DNA of 64,000 nucleotides from NCBI GenBank assembly GCA_021464415.1, contig JAKCWG010000035.1, positions 1-64,000 on the forward strand, given 5' to 3'. A program made the position numbers and the translations under genes. The notes below the pieces were generated by a model, which was not told the DNA's origin, made no database searches, and saw nothing but the letters and a program-made list of their open reading frames with translations. Every line of letters begins with the position of its first letter. Position 1 is the stretch's first letter. Below are positions 48,101-60,010 of the stretch, one piece after another. Source of the DNA: Lonicera japonica. Its lineage: Eukaryota > Streptophyta > Magnoliopsida > Dipsacales > Caprifoliaceae.

Positions 48101-51100
48101 GTTGAGCTGATGTACTCCCATCGGTAGGGACGGTTCTGTCAACAATTTTTATTAGGACGTTGAGCTGATGTACTCCTATCGGTAGGGACGGTTCTGTCAA
48201 CAATTTTTATTCTGATTTGGTTCTTTTGAAGGGGTGAGGGCAGATGGTCTATTAGGGACTTTACTTTGTGTTTGAGAGGCTGGGGAAGATGGTCTACTGG
48301 GGACGTTTGATGATCAACTAGAGACACTACTTTGGTGTTGGTGATTTAGGATAAAGGTTGGTGGGAAAATGGGAATTTATGGTATACTAGGAAAATGAGG
48401 ATTCTTACTGGTCAAGATAAAGGCTGAAGGTTGATGATCTACTGGGGATATGATGATTGGTGGTCTACTGAGGATATGATGAATTCTACTAGTTAAGATA
48501 AAGGTTGAGGGTTGGTAATCTGTTGGGGATATGATGAATGGTGGTCTGCTGAGGATTTGCTAAATTCTACTACTGGTTAGGATAAAGGCTGAGGGTTGAT
48601 GATCTGCTGGGGATATGATGAATGGTGGTCTACTGACGATATGATGAATTCTACTGGTTAAGATAAAGGTTGAAGGTTGGTGATTTGTTGTGGATATGCT
48701 GATGCGGGGCTAAGATGTGGGTGATTGATGATATGTGGTGACAAAAGTTGATTTGCTGAGGGAGTGAGAGTCTCTGAGCAGATATAGAGAAATAGAGAGA
48801 GAAAGTTCTGGTGTGATATCTTTTTTCGTCTTCTTTTTTTTTTAGAAACAAGAACTTTTGGTTGGCTTCTTTTTTCCTTAAGAAAAAATCGAGCTACGCT
48901 CTCTTAATTCTCGAACCTCATGTATGAATTTTGGACTTTGCCTCTTGCTCAGCTTCCGTGGCATTTTTTTCTTGTCACTAGGGTGCGATTTTGCTTATTG
49001 TTTCCTGACTTCGCGAGAGAAGAATTTTTTGTGCCTGCATCATTTTCTGTTTTTCGATACCCTTATTCCTCCTTGATTGATTGAAATCTTTTTGATGCAG
49101 CTTATTTATTTTTTTCTTCTTTTTTTTTCGCAGGGTCAGCAGCCTTCCTCACCCAAGATGTAGCCCTGGGCTTTTTAGCCTAGTTGTCACTCTTGGTGTG
49201 GCTCTCGCTGCCATCTTTTTTCCTCTTCTATTTTTTTCTAATATTCTTTTCTTTTGGCACAGTGGGATTTATCCTCTTTTCTACTCTTTTAATTTTTTCT
49301 TGTACCCACTTTGTTTTCTCTCACTTTGTCAGGTTTTCTAAGCATCATCATCCTTGCGATTTTGAGAATGTTTACTTTGGAAGTTCGCATTTGACATCGT
49401 CGTGCTGTGTTTGTGATTTTTGGTCCGAGAATCTTTGGGAGCGTATCTTAAAGACTTCTTGAGTGAGAAGAAGCTAGGCCAAAAATCCTTTTTGTGGAGG
49501 CTTGTTTCCTGCGTCTTTTACGAAATTTTCTCATTCCAATCTTTCTCTATCTTTCTCTGATATTATTTTGAAGGGGGGCTTTTTTGGTTTTGGATATGGC
49601 TTGAGCTTGCATGTAGGAAGGGCTTTAGTATGTGCCTGTGGAAAGGGCTAGGGTTGGATTGGTGCCTGCAGAAAGGGCTTTGGATTGGTACCTGCAGAAA
49701 GGGCTTGGATTCGTAACTGTGGAAAGGGCTTATGAAGTGATTAGAATCTTGGGGAGGATTTGCGATTTGATTTTCATCTATGAGAGTGCGTTGATTGGCG
49801 TTGTGACTAATCATCCGAGGTATACATCGGGGATGTGGTGGTGAAGCTTGCCATGATTTCTTAAGTTTGAATTATTCGGATACTTCTTAAATCATTGCAC
49901 TATCGTTTTAAAAACTTAGTTTTGAAAAGATTTTGAATCTTGAGTTGCCTGATTTATGAAGTATGTTACGCTACTTGAAATTATCTAAGTGCAGATGCAT
50001 GCATGCAAGACCGACAATTTTCTAAGAATATAGCAACAGTGAAAAAACAAATATTGATTTTCGGTCAATCAGTGAGTGAATGTAAGGTGATAAGAGAAAT
50101 GGAGTGCTGGCGATTTGGGATTCTGCTAATCTTGCATCATGCTTCCATCTTGACACGTTTCTCTCTACTTTTTGATTCTTGGGCCTATCAAAATCCACCC
50201 GATGTTCTGCATTTTCATGAGTGGGTGTGGACGGGCTTGATTCTTAAGAGAGGCGGGGGCTTTCAGTTACTAAACCAATTGATTGACTTGATTCTACCTT
50301 CAGGATTTTTGGTTCTGCTGATAGGATAACAATAGGGTCGTGGTGATGTGGGTAGGACATTCTTAGTGAGGATGATGAATGGAGAGGCTAGTCTTTAGAG
50401 AGCTATTCGGGTCTTCTTGTTGATACCTTCAGTAGATGTACCCTCGGCACCCTCAATATGTGCGAACAATGATGGTGAGGCTAGTCTTCGGGGAGCTGTT
50501 CCGGTCTTCTTGTCGAAACTCTTAGTGCATATATGCTCTGCACCCTCAATATGTGTGAACGATGATGGTGAGGCTAGCCTTCAGGGAGCTGTTCAGGTCT
50601 TCTTGTCAATACCCTCAGTGCATATACCCTCTGCACCCTCAGTGTATACGAACGATGATGGTGAAGCTAACCTTTAGGGAGATGTTCGGGTTTTCTTGTC
50701 GACACCCTCAGTGTATGTGAACGATGATGGTAAGGCTAGTCCTCGGGGAGCTGTTATGATTTACATCAAGGATGGCTTGAGGATTATGGTTTTGAAGGGG
50801 CTGGTTATGTTTAGGGTTCAACCAGGCGGTTTCGGGAACTTGTGCCGGTGGTACAACGATATTGGCAAGGGCCACAGGAAGTGGGTGGTTGATGTTGGCA
50901 AGAACTGGGATAATGTATTAGAGAATGTTAGGTGGAGCTACTATCTCGAGTTTGGTTGCCTTCGGTTGGGTATGGATTTGGATTGAATTGGTTTGGTTCA
51001 GCAGGTATTTTAACAGCGATTAGGGCTCAAGATAGGCTTGGGTGGCTACTTGGTGATCTTTCATGATGGCTATAAACTGGGTCAGATCATGGATTAGATG

Positions 51101-54100
51101 ATAGAGGTATTCAAGGGTTAAGGTGCCACCCTCGGTTTGTGGGAGAATGGGACCAGGCGGCGGACCCGCTGCATGAGAAGCTTCACCGTAATTACCCTCA
51201 GTATTGTCGACCCTGGTTTGATGAAGTAGTAGCTCGGTGTTACAATGAGGAGGCATGATCGGTGGTGAATCTGATCTCGTGAGTCGTCTTGGTTTGAATC
51301 TTTGAGAGCCTAACCAACCAGTGCCAGCAGTAGATAATCAGAGTGTAGTGAAGAATGGGGAGAAAGAAGTCGGGGATTTGATGGGTTGCATAATTCTCGA
51401 AAAACTATGACTCGACAGAAAAATAAAATCAAAAACCACTCTTTGGTGATTAGCGAAAACAAACCGACGGTAACAACTTGAGAGCCCCGGGGATAGGTTT
51501 AAGGTAGGAATATGAATTCCCGGGGTGCCCTTATAACCTTCTGATTTTAAAAATTAAATTTTGAAAAATTCATTTTAAAAAATGACTCGATTTTTTAGAA
51601 AATTTTTTGAAAGATATTTTTTTTGAAAATCGGGAAGTTCTCTCCTCTTAGAGTTGCTTTTCATGGAAATAGTAACAGAGAAATTCTCACTAACGGGTTT
51701 TAGTGAGGGATTTCTACGGACAAGGTTGGACAGCCTCCGGCCGTACTTGCCAAACCAGGAGTTGGTATGTATGACAAGGCCTTTTGTTCACTAATCTCAC
51801 GACCGACGGTCAAGAAAACATGCAAAAATTCGTGTGTACTAGGCTGACACATCCTATATGCAAGCGTGGTTGAAAAGGGTAAGGTTTGAAGCTCCCTCCT
51901 ATTTGGCTAGGTCTTACTATATACCCCAAGGGCGAGTACGTGCAAGGACCTTTTGATATACATTCTGGGTACGTGAGTGTTCTCGTCACTCGATATACCT
52001 CAGTTTGGTACTTGGCCAAGGAGAGTGGTCCCATGCGCTTTTGGCTAGTGTAGCCCCGCAAGTCCACGGCCTAGTCACGACTTTGGTCCCGAGGTTGATA
52101 GGGTAAATTCACACTCGCGATAATGCATGATGATAGTGGGTGCGTGCAAAATAACAATTATAGAGGTATATTATGAAGAACGCTTTAGGGTTTGTTCGAG
52201 TACTTTCAATTTTTATTTATGAAAAGATTTTCCTCAAACAATTATTACAAACAAAAAGGAAATTAGGGTATCCACCTAAATCGCATCTATGTTATCCTAA
52301 AACTAAGGCCGAAAAAGAAAGCATGCAAACATAAACAATTATCCACACAGATTCTACTCTTGTTTAGAGTCTAATCCTCTTAAATCTTCCCCAGCAGAGT
52401 CGCCACTGTGAGAACCCGCTTTCTCAACGCCCGGGGGTCCTCGTGGGCGGCGATTCCGCTGTTGCTTTGAAAATCGATTTTGAAAAGAATAAGAGTCGCC
52501 AGTTTGTTTTACTAAACAAACAAAAAAGGTTTGTGTAAAAGAGACGTATTTATGGACTAAATATCCTCTTATACACAATGTATGCGAAACCAATTGATTC
52601 GAAGGTTCGGGGATTAAGTTACGAATCGGAAAGGTGTTAGGCACCCAATTCGCCCTTTCGGTCTCTTGAGTAGGATATGCGTGTGTTATAATTCAGTTCT
52701 TGCATGCTATTGCTATTACTTTACAGCTTTTTGTGCTTGCCTTAAAAATTGAGATTTTGGGGATGGGATGAAAACGATGTGTTTCCTAATTCGCCCATGA
52801 TTTTGAAAATAAGCGTGTGTGTGTGAGTTGAAAAAGAGAGTTTGACAATAGTAGATGCAATGAAACAAGTGATTTTGTAAAGCATTGGGCTTTTCGGAAA
52901 CTGATTCAATGTGGAATCTTATATTCGATATAATATGAGGCGAGTTGACCGATCGTGTACCATAGTCTATTGATTAAACCGGTATAGATGGCACTAGTGC
53001 TCTCATAATCGAGTATTTTTCACATATACACCACAATCTATGAGTTAGATTGAATATATAGCGATTATCGATTCCTTCGTATAACAATACCGCTAATCCG
53101 GGCTTTTGAAAAAGTAAGAAAGTAATAATAATATTTTAGAATTAGATTAGGGTTTATTATACGCCTTTGGTTTTGAAAAACAATTTGAAAAGGGGTTTTG
53201 AAAAGCTATCAAGTGATAGAAATTATGCAGACAAGAAAATAAATTATAAAACTGACGAATAAATAAAAGAAGAGAGAGAAAATTATACCCGAGCCTCCTT
53301 GGAGGGAGAGAATAAGGATCTCTTGGTGTGCACCACAAAATTCCCTTGATTGTTGATGAAAATAATGAATGGAGGGGGGGGGATTTCTATTTATAGTTGT
53401 CAAAATACTTGGAGAGCAAGAAAATAGATTGCAACTAGGACTCTTGGAAATTATCGCGAAGCCTTTCCACCGTTGGATCATGCTGATTTTTGGATATGTG
53501 TTGAAAATAGAAGTCGTCTAGACCGTGTTAAAATTTCAGGTCGATCAGAATTCGGGAAGGTCTCCTTTCGTTCTGATTGGTACGAAGAGTTTGTGTCCAC
53601 GTAGGAAATGTACTTATTGTAGACAAGGTCCCTTGTTTGAACGACAAGTCAGGTTATAACCATTGGATCATACTGAATTTTGGATATGTATTGCCAATAT
53701 AGGTCTTCTAGACTTTGTAAAAAATTGGAGACGATCGGAGTTCGGGAGGGACTCGGTCTCCTTGGCTTGGTACAAAGAGTTTGTTCCCGCTTAGGAAACG
53801 TACTTGCGTACAACAATCTCGACAATTGAACTTCCAACCGTTGGATTATGCTGATTTATTGATATGTTTTCCCTCCAAATGTTTTCTAACTTGTGTCCAA
53901 ATTTGAGGTCGATCAGAATTCGGGAATGCCACTATTTATTTTAATTTGCTACGAAGGACATTTCAACTAGAATTGCACGGTAGACAAATTGATTCTTGAG
54001 GATCCCATGTCCGACGAAGCTGAAATTTTAATATGCTCTTCCCCACAATAAGGTCTATCCACTTACCAAACTTCAAACCATTTTAACTTCGAGAAGACCT

Positions 54101-54457
54101 CCATTTGACCACCCGAAATAAACTCGTGATTTTTTGAATTTTCGGAGATCCGACTGTCGGATTGAGCTGATTTTCGAGTATGCTACTCCTCATGATAATG
54201 TCTAACAACTCTCAAAGTTTGAGGATGATCCAAAATGCGTAACTCACCTTTCACAAGTTTTCAGGAGTTTTGACGGTCTTCGATTCCGATAATTTTTGAT
54301 AATTCTGTAACTCCTCATCCGGGGTCCTTTTGGCTTTCTTCTTTGACCTGTATCACATGTACATAATATATGCATCTAGGAATGCTCGTGCATGCATGCG
54401 TGTTTATTTCTTTGGAGATCAGGATTCTTGCCGGAGTCGCAAAATGAGGTGTTCACA
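45123..54457 (-). mobile_element. LARD, copy 2
   Basis: LTRs at 45123-47126 and 52407-54457, flanked by CCAGG (45118-45122 and 54458-54462). Primer site at 52388-52405; minisatellites at 47307-48208, 48409-48703 and 50377-50748; 78-codon frame at 51020-51256. About eight differences from copy 1 by eye, for example an extra C near 51487 and a G run two bases shorter near 53380. Confidence 0.93.
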
Positions 54458-54806
54458 CCAGGATTTCAATAATGAGGTGGTCACACCAGGATTTCAATAT
54501 GGTGGGGGCTTGACTACCATCAAGCGAAAAAATTAAAACTACAAGAAATAATAACACGACAATATATATACACACTTATATTAAAATAGTAAACATCTAT
54601 TACAAAAAGAGATGTCTAACAAAATCATCTATAACATCTATACCAAAATAAGATGTTTAACAAAAGATATTTATACTAAAAAGAGATGTTTAACAAAAAA
54701 ACATCTATAACCAAAAGAGATGTCTAACAAAAAACATCTATAACCAAAAGAGATGTCTAACAAAAAACATCTTTAACTAAAAGAGATGTCCAAAAAAAAG
54801 AATGAG

Positions 54807-57247
54807 TTACAAAATTCCTCTCCGGGCCTTCATATTCTGAAAACGTTGAATTACTTTTTCATTTTCAATATTTTCGAACACATCATTCTCAATGTATGCC
54901 ACTAAAGAATCATTCATCAGCTCATCTCCTAAACGATTGCGTAGTTGAGACTTGATGATCTTCATTGTAGAGAATACCCTCTATGCGGTCGCAGTTACAA
55001 CAGGTAAGAGCAATGCTAACTTCAAGAGCAAATATATTAATGAATATGTACGATGCTTTTTCACTTGAACCAACTTTTTAGCAAGTCCACTAACTCCCAC
55101 AACATCAGAAAAAAGGTGATCGGAGCGCACATCCATAATATAGTTGTCAAGTTGATGCTCGAGTGCCATTAGCTCATACATTTTAAAGTCCGAGGGGTAA
55201 AACTCAGTAAATCGAAGTAATTTAACTTTATCAAAATGCGAAAAATGAATTGGTTGGATCAAGAGAAGCCATACAAATCAACAATTTTGTATTCACCTCA
55301 TTAAAACGATTGTTCAACTCTTGAAGTTGCAAATCTAGCACGGCATTGAACAACTCAACTCGGTAATAGTGAAGATTTGTGTTTTCTTCTTAATTTCGGC
55401 GTGATCTTCCTTGAACCATAAATATGTCTTCCATGTTTGGGGTTTTGATTTTATGCTTGACACAAAATAAAGACACTTGATGTAACAATGACTCCCATCC
55501 TTCTTCTCTCATTCTTTGGAGTTTTGCTTTGGTTATTCCCATGAGTGTCATAGCATTAACAATATCTTGATCTTTTTTCTGTAATGCTTGTGATAAATCA
55601 TTTGTAATTCCCAAGATATTACTCATTAGGTGTAGGATAAATATGAATTCAAAACATTGCATATGCTCCAATAAAGTGTCTGCTTGAGTTCTTTGTTTTT
55701 TCAGATTTTCATCTTCTCCGATAATCAAAAGCAAATCAACCACAGAGGAGAACATGCCAACTAAACTCATAAGTGAATAATAATGAGAACCCCAACGTGT
55801 CTCTCCTGCTCGTTTTAATAATGTTTCTTGATTCAAACCTCTCCCTGTCAAGACACTACCATCACAAATTCCTTGAACAACATTTTGAAATTGTTTCTCT
55901 CAAAGAATGTCTCTACGTTTACACGATCCTCCAACAACATTTGACAAACTTGCAACAATATTAAAAAAGGCAACAACCTTTGAGTGGTTTTTTGTTACTG
56001 CTATAAGAGTCAATTGAAGTTGATGAGCAAAACAATGTATGTAATAAGCAGATTCATTATCCATCATAATTAAAGTTTTTAGACTGTTAAATTCTCCTTG
56101 CATATTGTTGGCCCCATCATAGCCTTGCCCTCGTAAACTTGATCAACTCAATCAATGCTTGGAAAAAAGATCATCAATTGCTTCCTGAAGTGATAAAGTG
56201 GTAGTACTAGTAACATGTACAAGGCCGATGAAACGCTCGATAACAAACCCTCGATCATCTACGAAACATAAAACAACCGCCATTTGTTCCTTAATAGAAA
56301 TATCACGGGCTTCGTCAACTAAGAGGGAAAAGGGTTAATCACCAAACTTCATTAATGACTGAATTTGTAATCTCAACCGAAATGGAATTAATAATTTCAC
56401 GTTGAATTGTAGGTGATGTCAATTTGAGGTTTTCAGGCGCATTCTTTAACACAACTCTATTTATATCTTCATCATGGTTAGCAAAAAATCTTAAGAGCTC
56501 AAGAAAGTTTCCTTGATTTTGTGATCCCTCGGATTCATCATGACCACGAAAGGCCAATCCTTGGCGTAAAAGAAACCTAATGCAATCAATTGATGTAGTT
56601 AAGCGGATACAATAATCAAGTCGAATTTGCTCAGATTGGTTATAAAAAGAAACTTCTATGTGTTGTTGTTGGTTCATTAAATCTTGGCAAGCACTCACAC
56701 ATTTTCGGTGGTTACTACTATATTCTCCGACATGAACATCAAATCTTTCTTTCTTCTTCCAATTTTTGAACCCCTCACCAATAAATGAATCACTACCCCC
56801 TTTATCCCCTAGACCGGATTTGAAAAGATTACAGCACAAACAAAATGCTACATCTTTAGATATGTTATATTCCAACCAATCGCTATATTGTTCAAACCAC
56901 TTCGGATTGAATCTACATTTTTGGATTCCAAAAGCTGTCAAAGGAAAATTGTGATTCTTAGGTTGACACGGACCTTTTTGCAAGTAGGACCGTCTAACAT
57001 TCTCTCTATCTTTAACATCATAGTCGCATATATTTTTTCGTAAACCAGGATCACTTGGAATATCTAATTAATGAGTGGGAACACTTGGAGAAGTTAATAC
57101 TACATTTGTAGAAGTAAAAGCTGGAGCTGAAGTCGAAGCTGAAGCAAAAGCAGAGGTAAAAGGAGAGCTTGCGTCAAAAGCAGAAGCATCGGCAGAGGCC
57201 AAAGCCGAAGTAGTAGCTTTTCTAATTTTACTAAAAAATCTCTCCAT
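54807..57247 (-). pseudogene. hAT transposase, copy 3, broken
   Basis: Matches copy 2 (33834-36274) throughout the gene, with the same stops. The central 214-codon open stretch (56339-56983) is residue-identical to 35366-36010. The Ala/Ser-rich N-terminal frame is 57068-57304. Not functional. Confidence 0.88.
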
Positions 57248-58351
57248 TTCTACTTTTCTGAAATTATAATAACAAATGCAAATTTCATATAATATCAAAT
57301 TCAATACAGTATCCTTTACTTATAATATTTATAAAATTATAATTTATTATTTATACATACTCAATATTCTAAATGACTCAACCATTTTACAATAAATCAA
57401 TTAGGGCATTAATAGTGGCAAAAACAATTAAGGTATCATATTCACAAAATCAAATAGACAAAAATAATCTTAAGCCTTAACCTAACTTAATGCCTCAATG
57501 GCTAAATGACAATTTCAAAATCAATATTTTATTTTAACATATGTTCAATGCCTCAATGGCTCAATAATATAATCAATATATAATGTAATCAATACCTCAA
57601 TGGCTCAATGCCTCAAATAAATCATAAACTTAAGTATTGCAAAAAATAAAATAAAATAGAAACTTACACACAAAAGCTAAAAATAGCAAATGGAGATGAA
57701 AATAGTGAGCTTCTTCTTTTCGATGAAATAGCAGCTCTTGAAGGATGAAGAAATGAATTTCGTGCCTGGTGCCTCCCACCTCCGTGAGTTTCTTCCTTTT
57801 TTTTCCTTTTTTTTGTTTTCCCTACCAAAGTGCCAACTGCCAAGAGTGGGTGCTATATATTTTCATATTTTTCTTTTTAGTTAAACATAATTACATTCTT
57901 ATTCTCAAGATTTGGAGACTTTACAAACTCAACCTCAAACTTTAAATATTTACATAACAGTCCCTATATTATTGTACCTATATAAAAAAAAAATTCTTAT
58001 GGGTGCTTAAGCACCCACTTGTCACACAGTCCCTCCGCCTCTGTACATTTATATATATATATACATAAAAATTGACTGAGTTGGAGAATTAATATTTTTT
58101 TAAGCTGGTGAATTTATGTGGTTAGTAAATGGTGTGACTCTAATGTCTATATTGGGCATTGGTGACCCATATGAAATGAATTAGTGACTTATCTTTTTTG
58201 GTAAATTATAATTTAATCTGAGAAAATATTTGGTAGGAAAAAAAAACATTTTCCCATGACAAAATAAAGCAATAGAACAATGAAAAATTTACTGTTTTAC
58301 AATATATATATATATATATATATATGTATTTGTATGTTAATTATAAAATGT

Positions 58352-58379
58352 CTGCGTATCGCGCAGGCTATAAAACTAG
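58352..58379 (+). mobile_element. Helitron-like 3' terminus, copy 3
   Basis: Same hairpin and CTAG as at 5587-5614. Confidence 0.5.
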
Positions 58380-59980
58380 TTCAAATAAAAAATAAGCAAC
58401 TAACATTCAAATTTGAACTTACTACTTCTGACGAACCTGCAACATATTTGAGCCTTTGTAACAATATATATGTAGGTGTATGTGAAGATCAATCGATTCG
58501 TAATATACATATTAAGTAATTCCTTGCATCTCAAATAGATATCAAGACACCTAAGAATGAAAAATTGATTAATATATCAACGTATGGGACAAATAAATAT
58601 CTTTCAAAATGAAAATAGAAGAATAACACACAGCAACAAAGAGTTTTATTTCGCTAAACCATTAAACTAAACCTATTAGTATTAATTAATATAAACTACC
58701 AAACAAAACATTTGAATATCAAACTATGAATATCGAAAAATCCCTCCAATTTAGAACAAGTAGGTCGAGCTGAGCATTTGAAATTCAAGTTTGACCCGAA
58801 ATTTAATTTGGGCTCAATATTTTGTTCGAACTTGGCCCATTTCAAACTCAATTAAAACTCGATCTTTAATTTAAAGGTCACTTGGGTTTTGGGTACCACT
58901 AATTTATCGAAATTGGGCTTCGGGTACCAAAGTTTATGATAATTGGACTTTGGGTACCATTTTGCGCTATTCCGTGAGTCAAACAACGTTGACTGTTAAC
59001 TTAATTTTTTTGTGATTAAAATACACTTTATTATGAACACCCCCAAATGCAACAACACCATGTATTTCGATCTTCTTTCTCCAAAAACTCAACCCCATAT
59101 CAAAATGCAATAAATAAAGCATGACCAAAAACTCAACAACAACAAATACAATAAACTTAACTCATCTCTCTATCTCTCATGACAGTTTACATTGATATAT
59201 CGCAATGCCTCATAGAGGAGCTTCATGTATCTTCTTTCTCTAATTAGTATTACAATTGTATGATTTTGAGGTACGTATTTTGAACTATGAAAAGAAGGTG
59301 TGGAATTACGTGTTGGAGTTCTGGGGGATATAGTTTTAGGAGTTAGGTTTTTTTTTTTCATTTCTAAATTAGGGCTAGAATAGAGAACAAAGCTATGAAG
59401 AATCGGACGAATTATTTGCCGATATCGGACCCTCTTGATAATTGGGTGGACGGGTCTTGGACAGTGGATTTTGTGTGTGACTGTGGGGTGAATTTTGACG
59501 ATGAGTGTGTTATATGGGTGCCCACCAGGTGTTCGTGATATGTCAATGGTGAGAAATTGTTTGCTGGTGATAAATTGTTTACTTGTAATAAATATAAGAG
59601 TAGTGGGAATGATAGCAAAGAGATCAAGGTTGCACAGTTATTGGTTGAGTTGCCTACCGAGACAATCAACAACAAATCGCAAAAGAATCAAAATTTGAAA
59701 AAGGCTAGTATTGACAATACAATATGCACAATTCTTTTAAAAAAATAGTATGCTGTGTAGATATATAGTTAAATATTTATTTGATAATTATTTTTTATGA
59801 AATTATTTTTATTGATAATAAATTAATAAATTTAATTAAATTCTTAAAATTTTACGGATAATTATTTTAGAAATAATATAATTAATAAATTAAAAAACAA
59901 TAAAAGATAAGAGAGCATTTGAAATCTAATAACTAATACTAATAACATAAGTTTTTACCGCAAAGCTGTCATGTATCTTA

Positions 59981-60010
59981 CTAGGTATTGCCCGTGCCAG
60001 ACAGCACGGC
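59981..60010 (-). mobile_element. Second Helitron-like 3' terminus, copy 3
   Basis: Same structure as 7215-7244. Confidence 0.5.

Larger units (their letters stand above)
45108..58043 (-). mobile_element. hAT-superfamily DNA transposon, copy 3, split by the LARD
   Basis: Same architecture as 24135-37069, including the LARD at the same base. It is therefore a duplicate, not an independent insertion. Right end at 58043. Confidence 0.75.
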
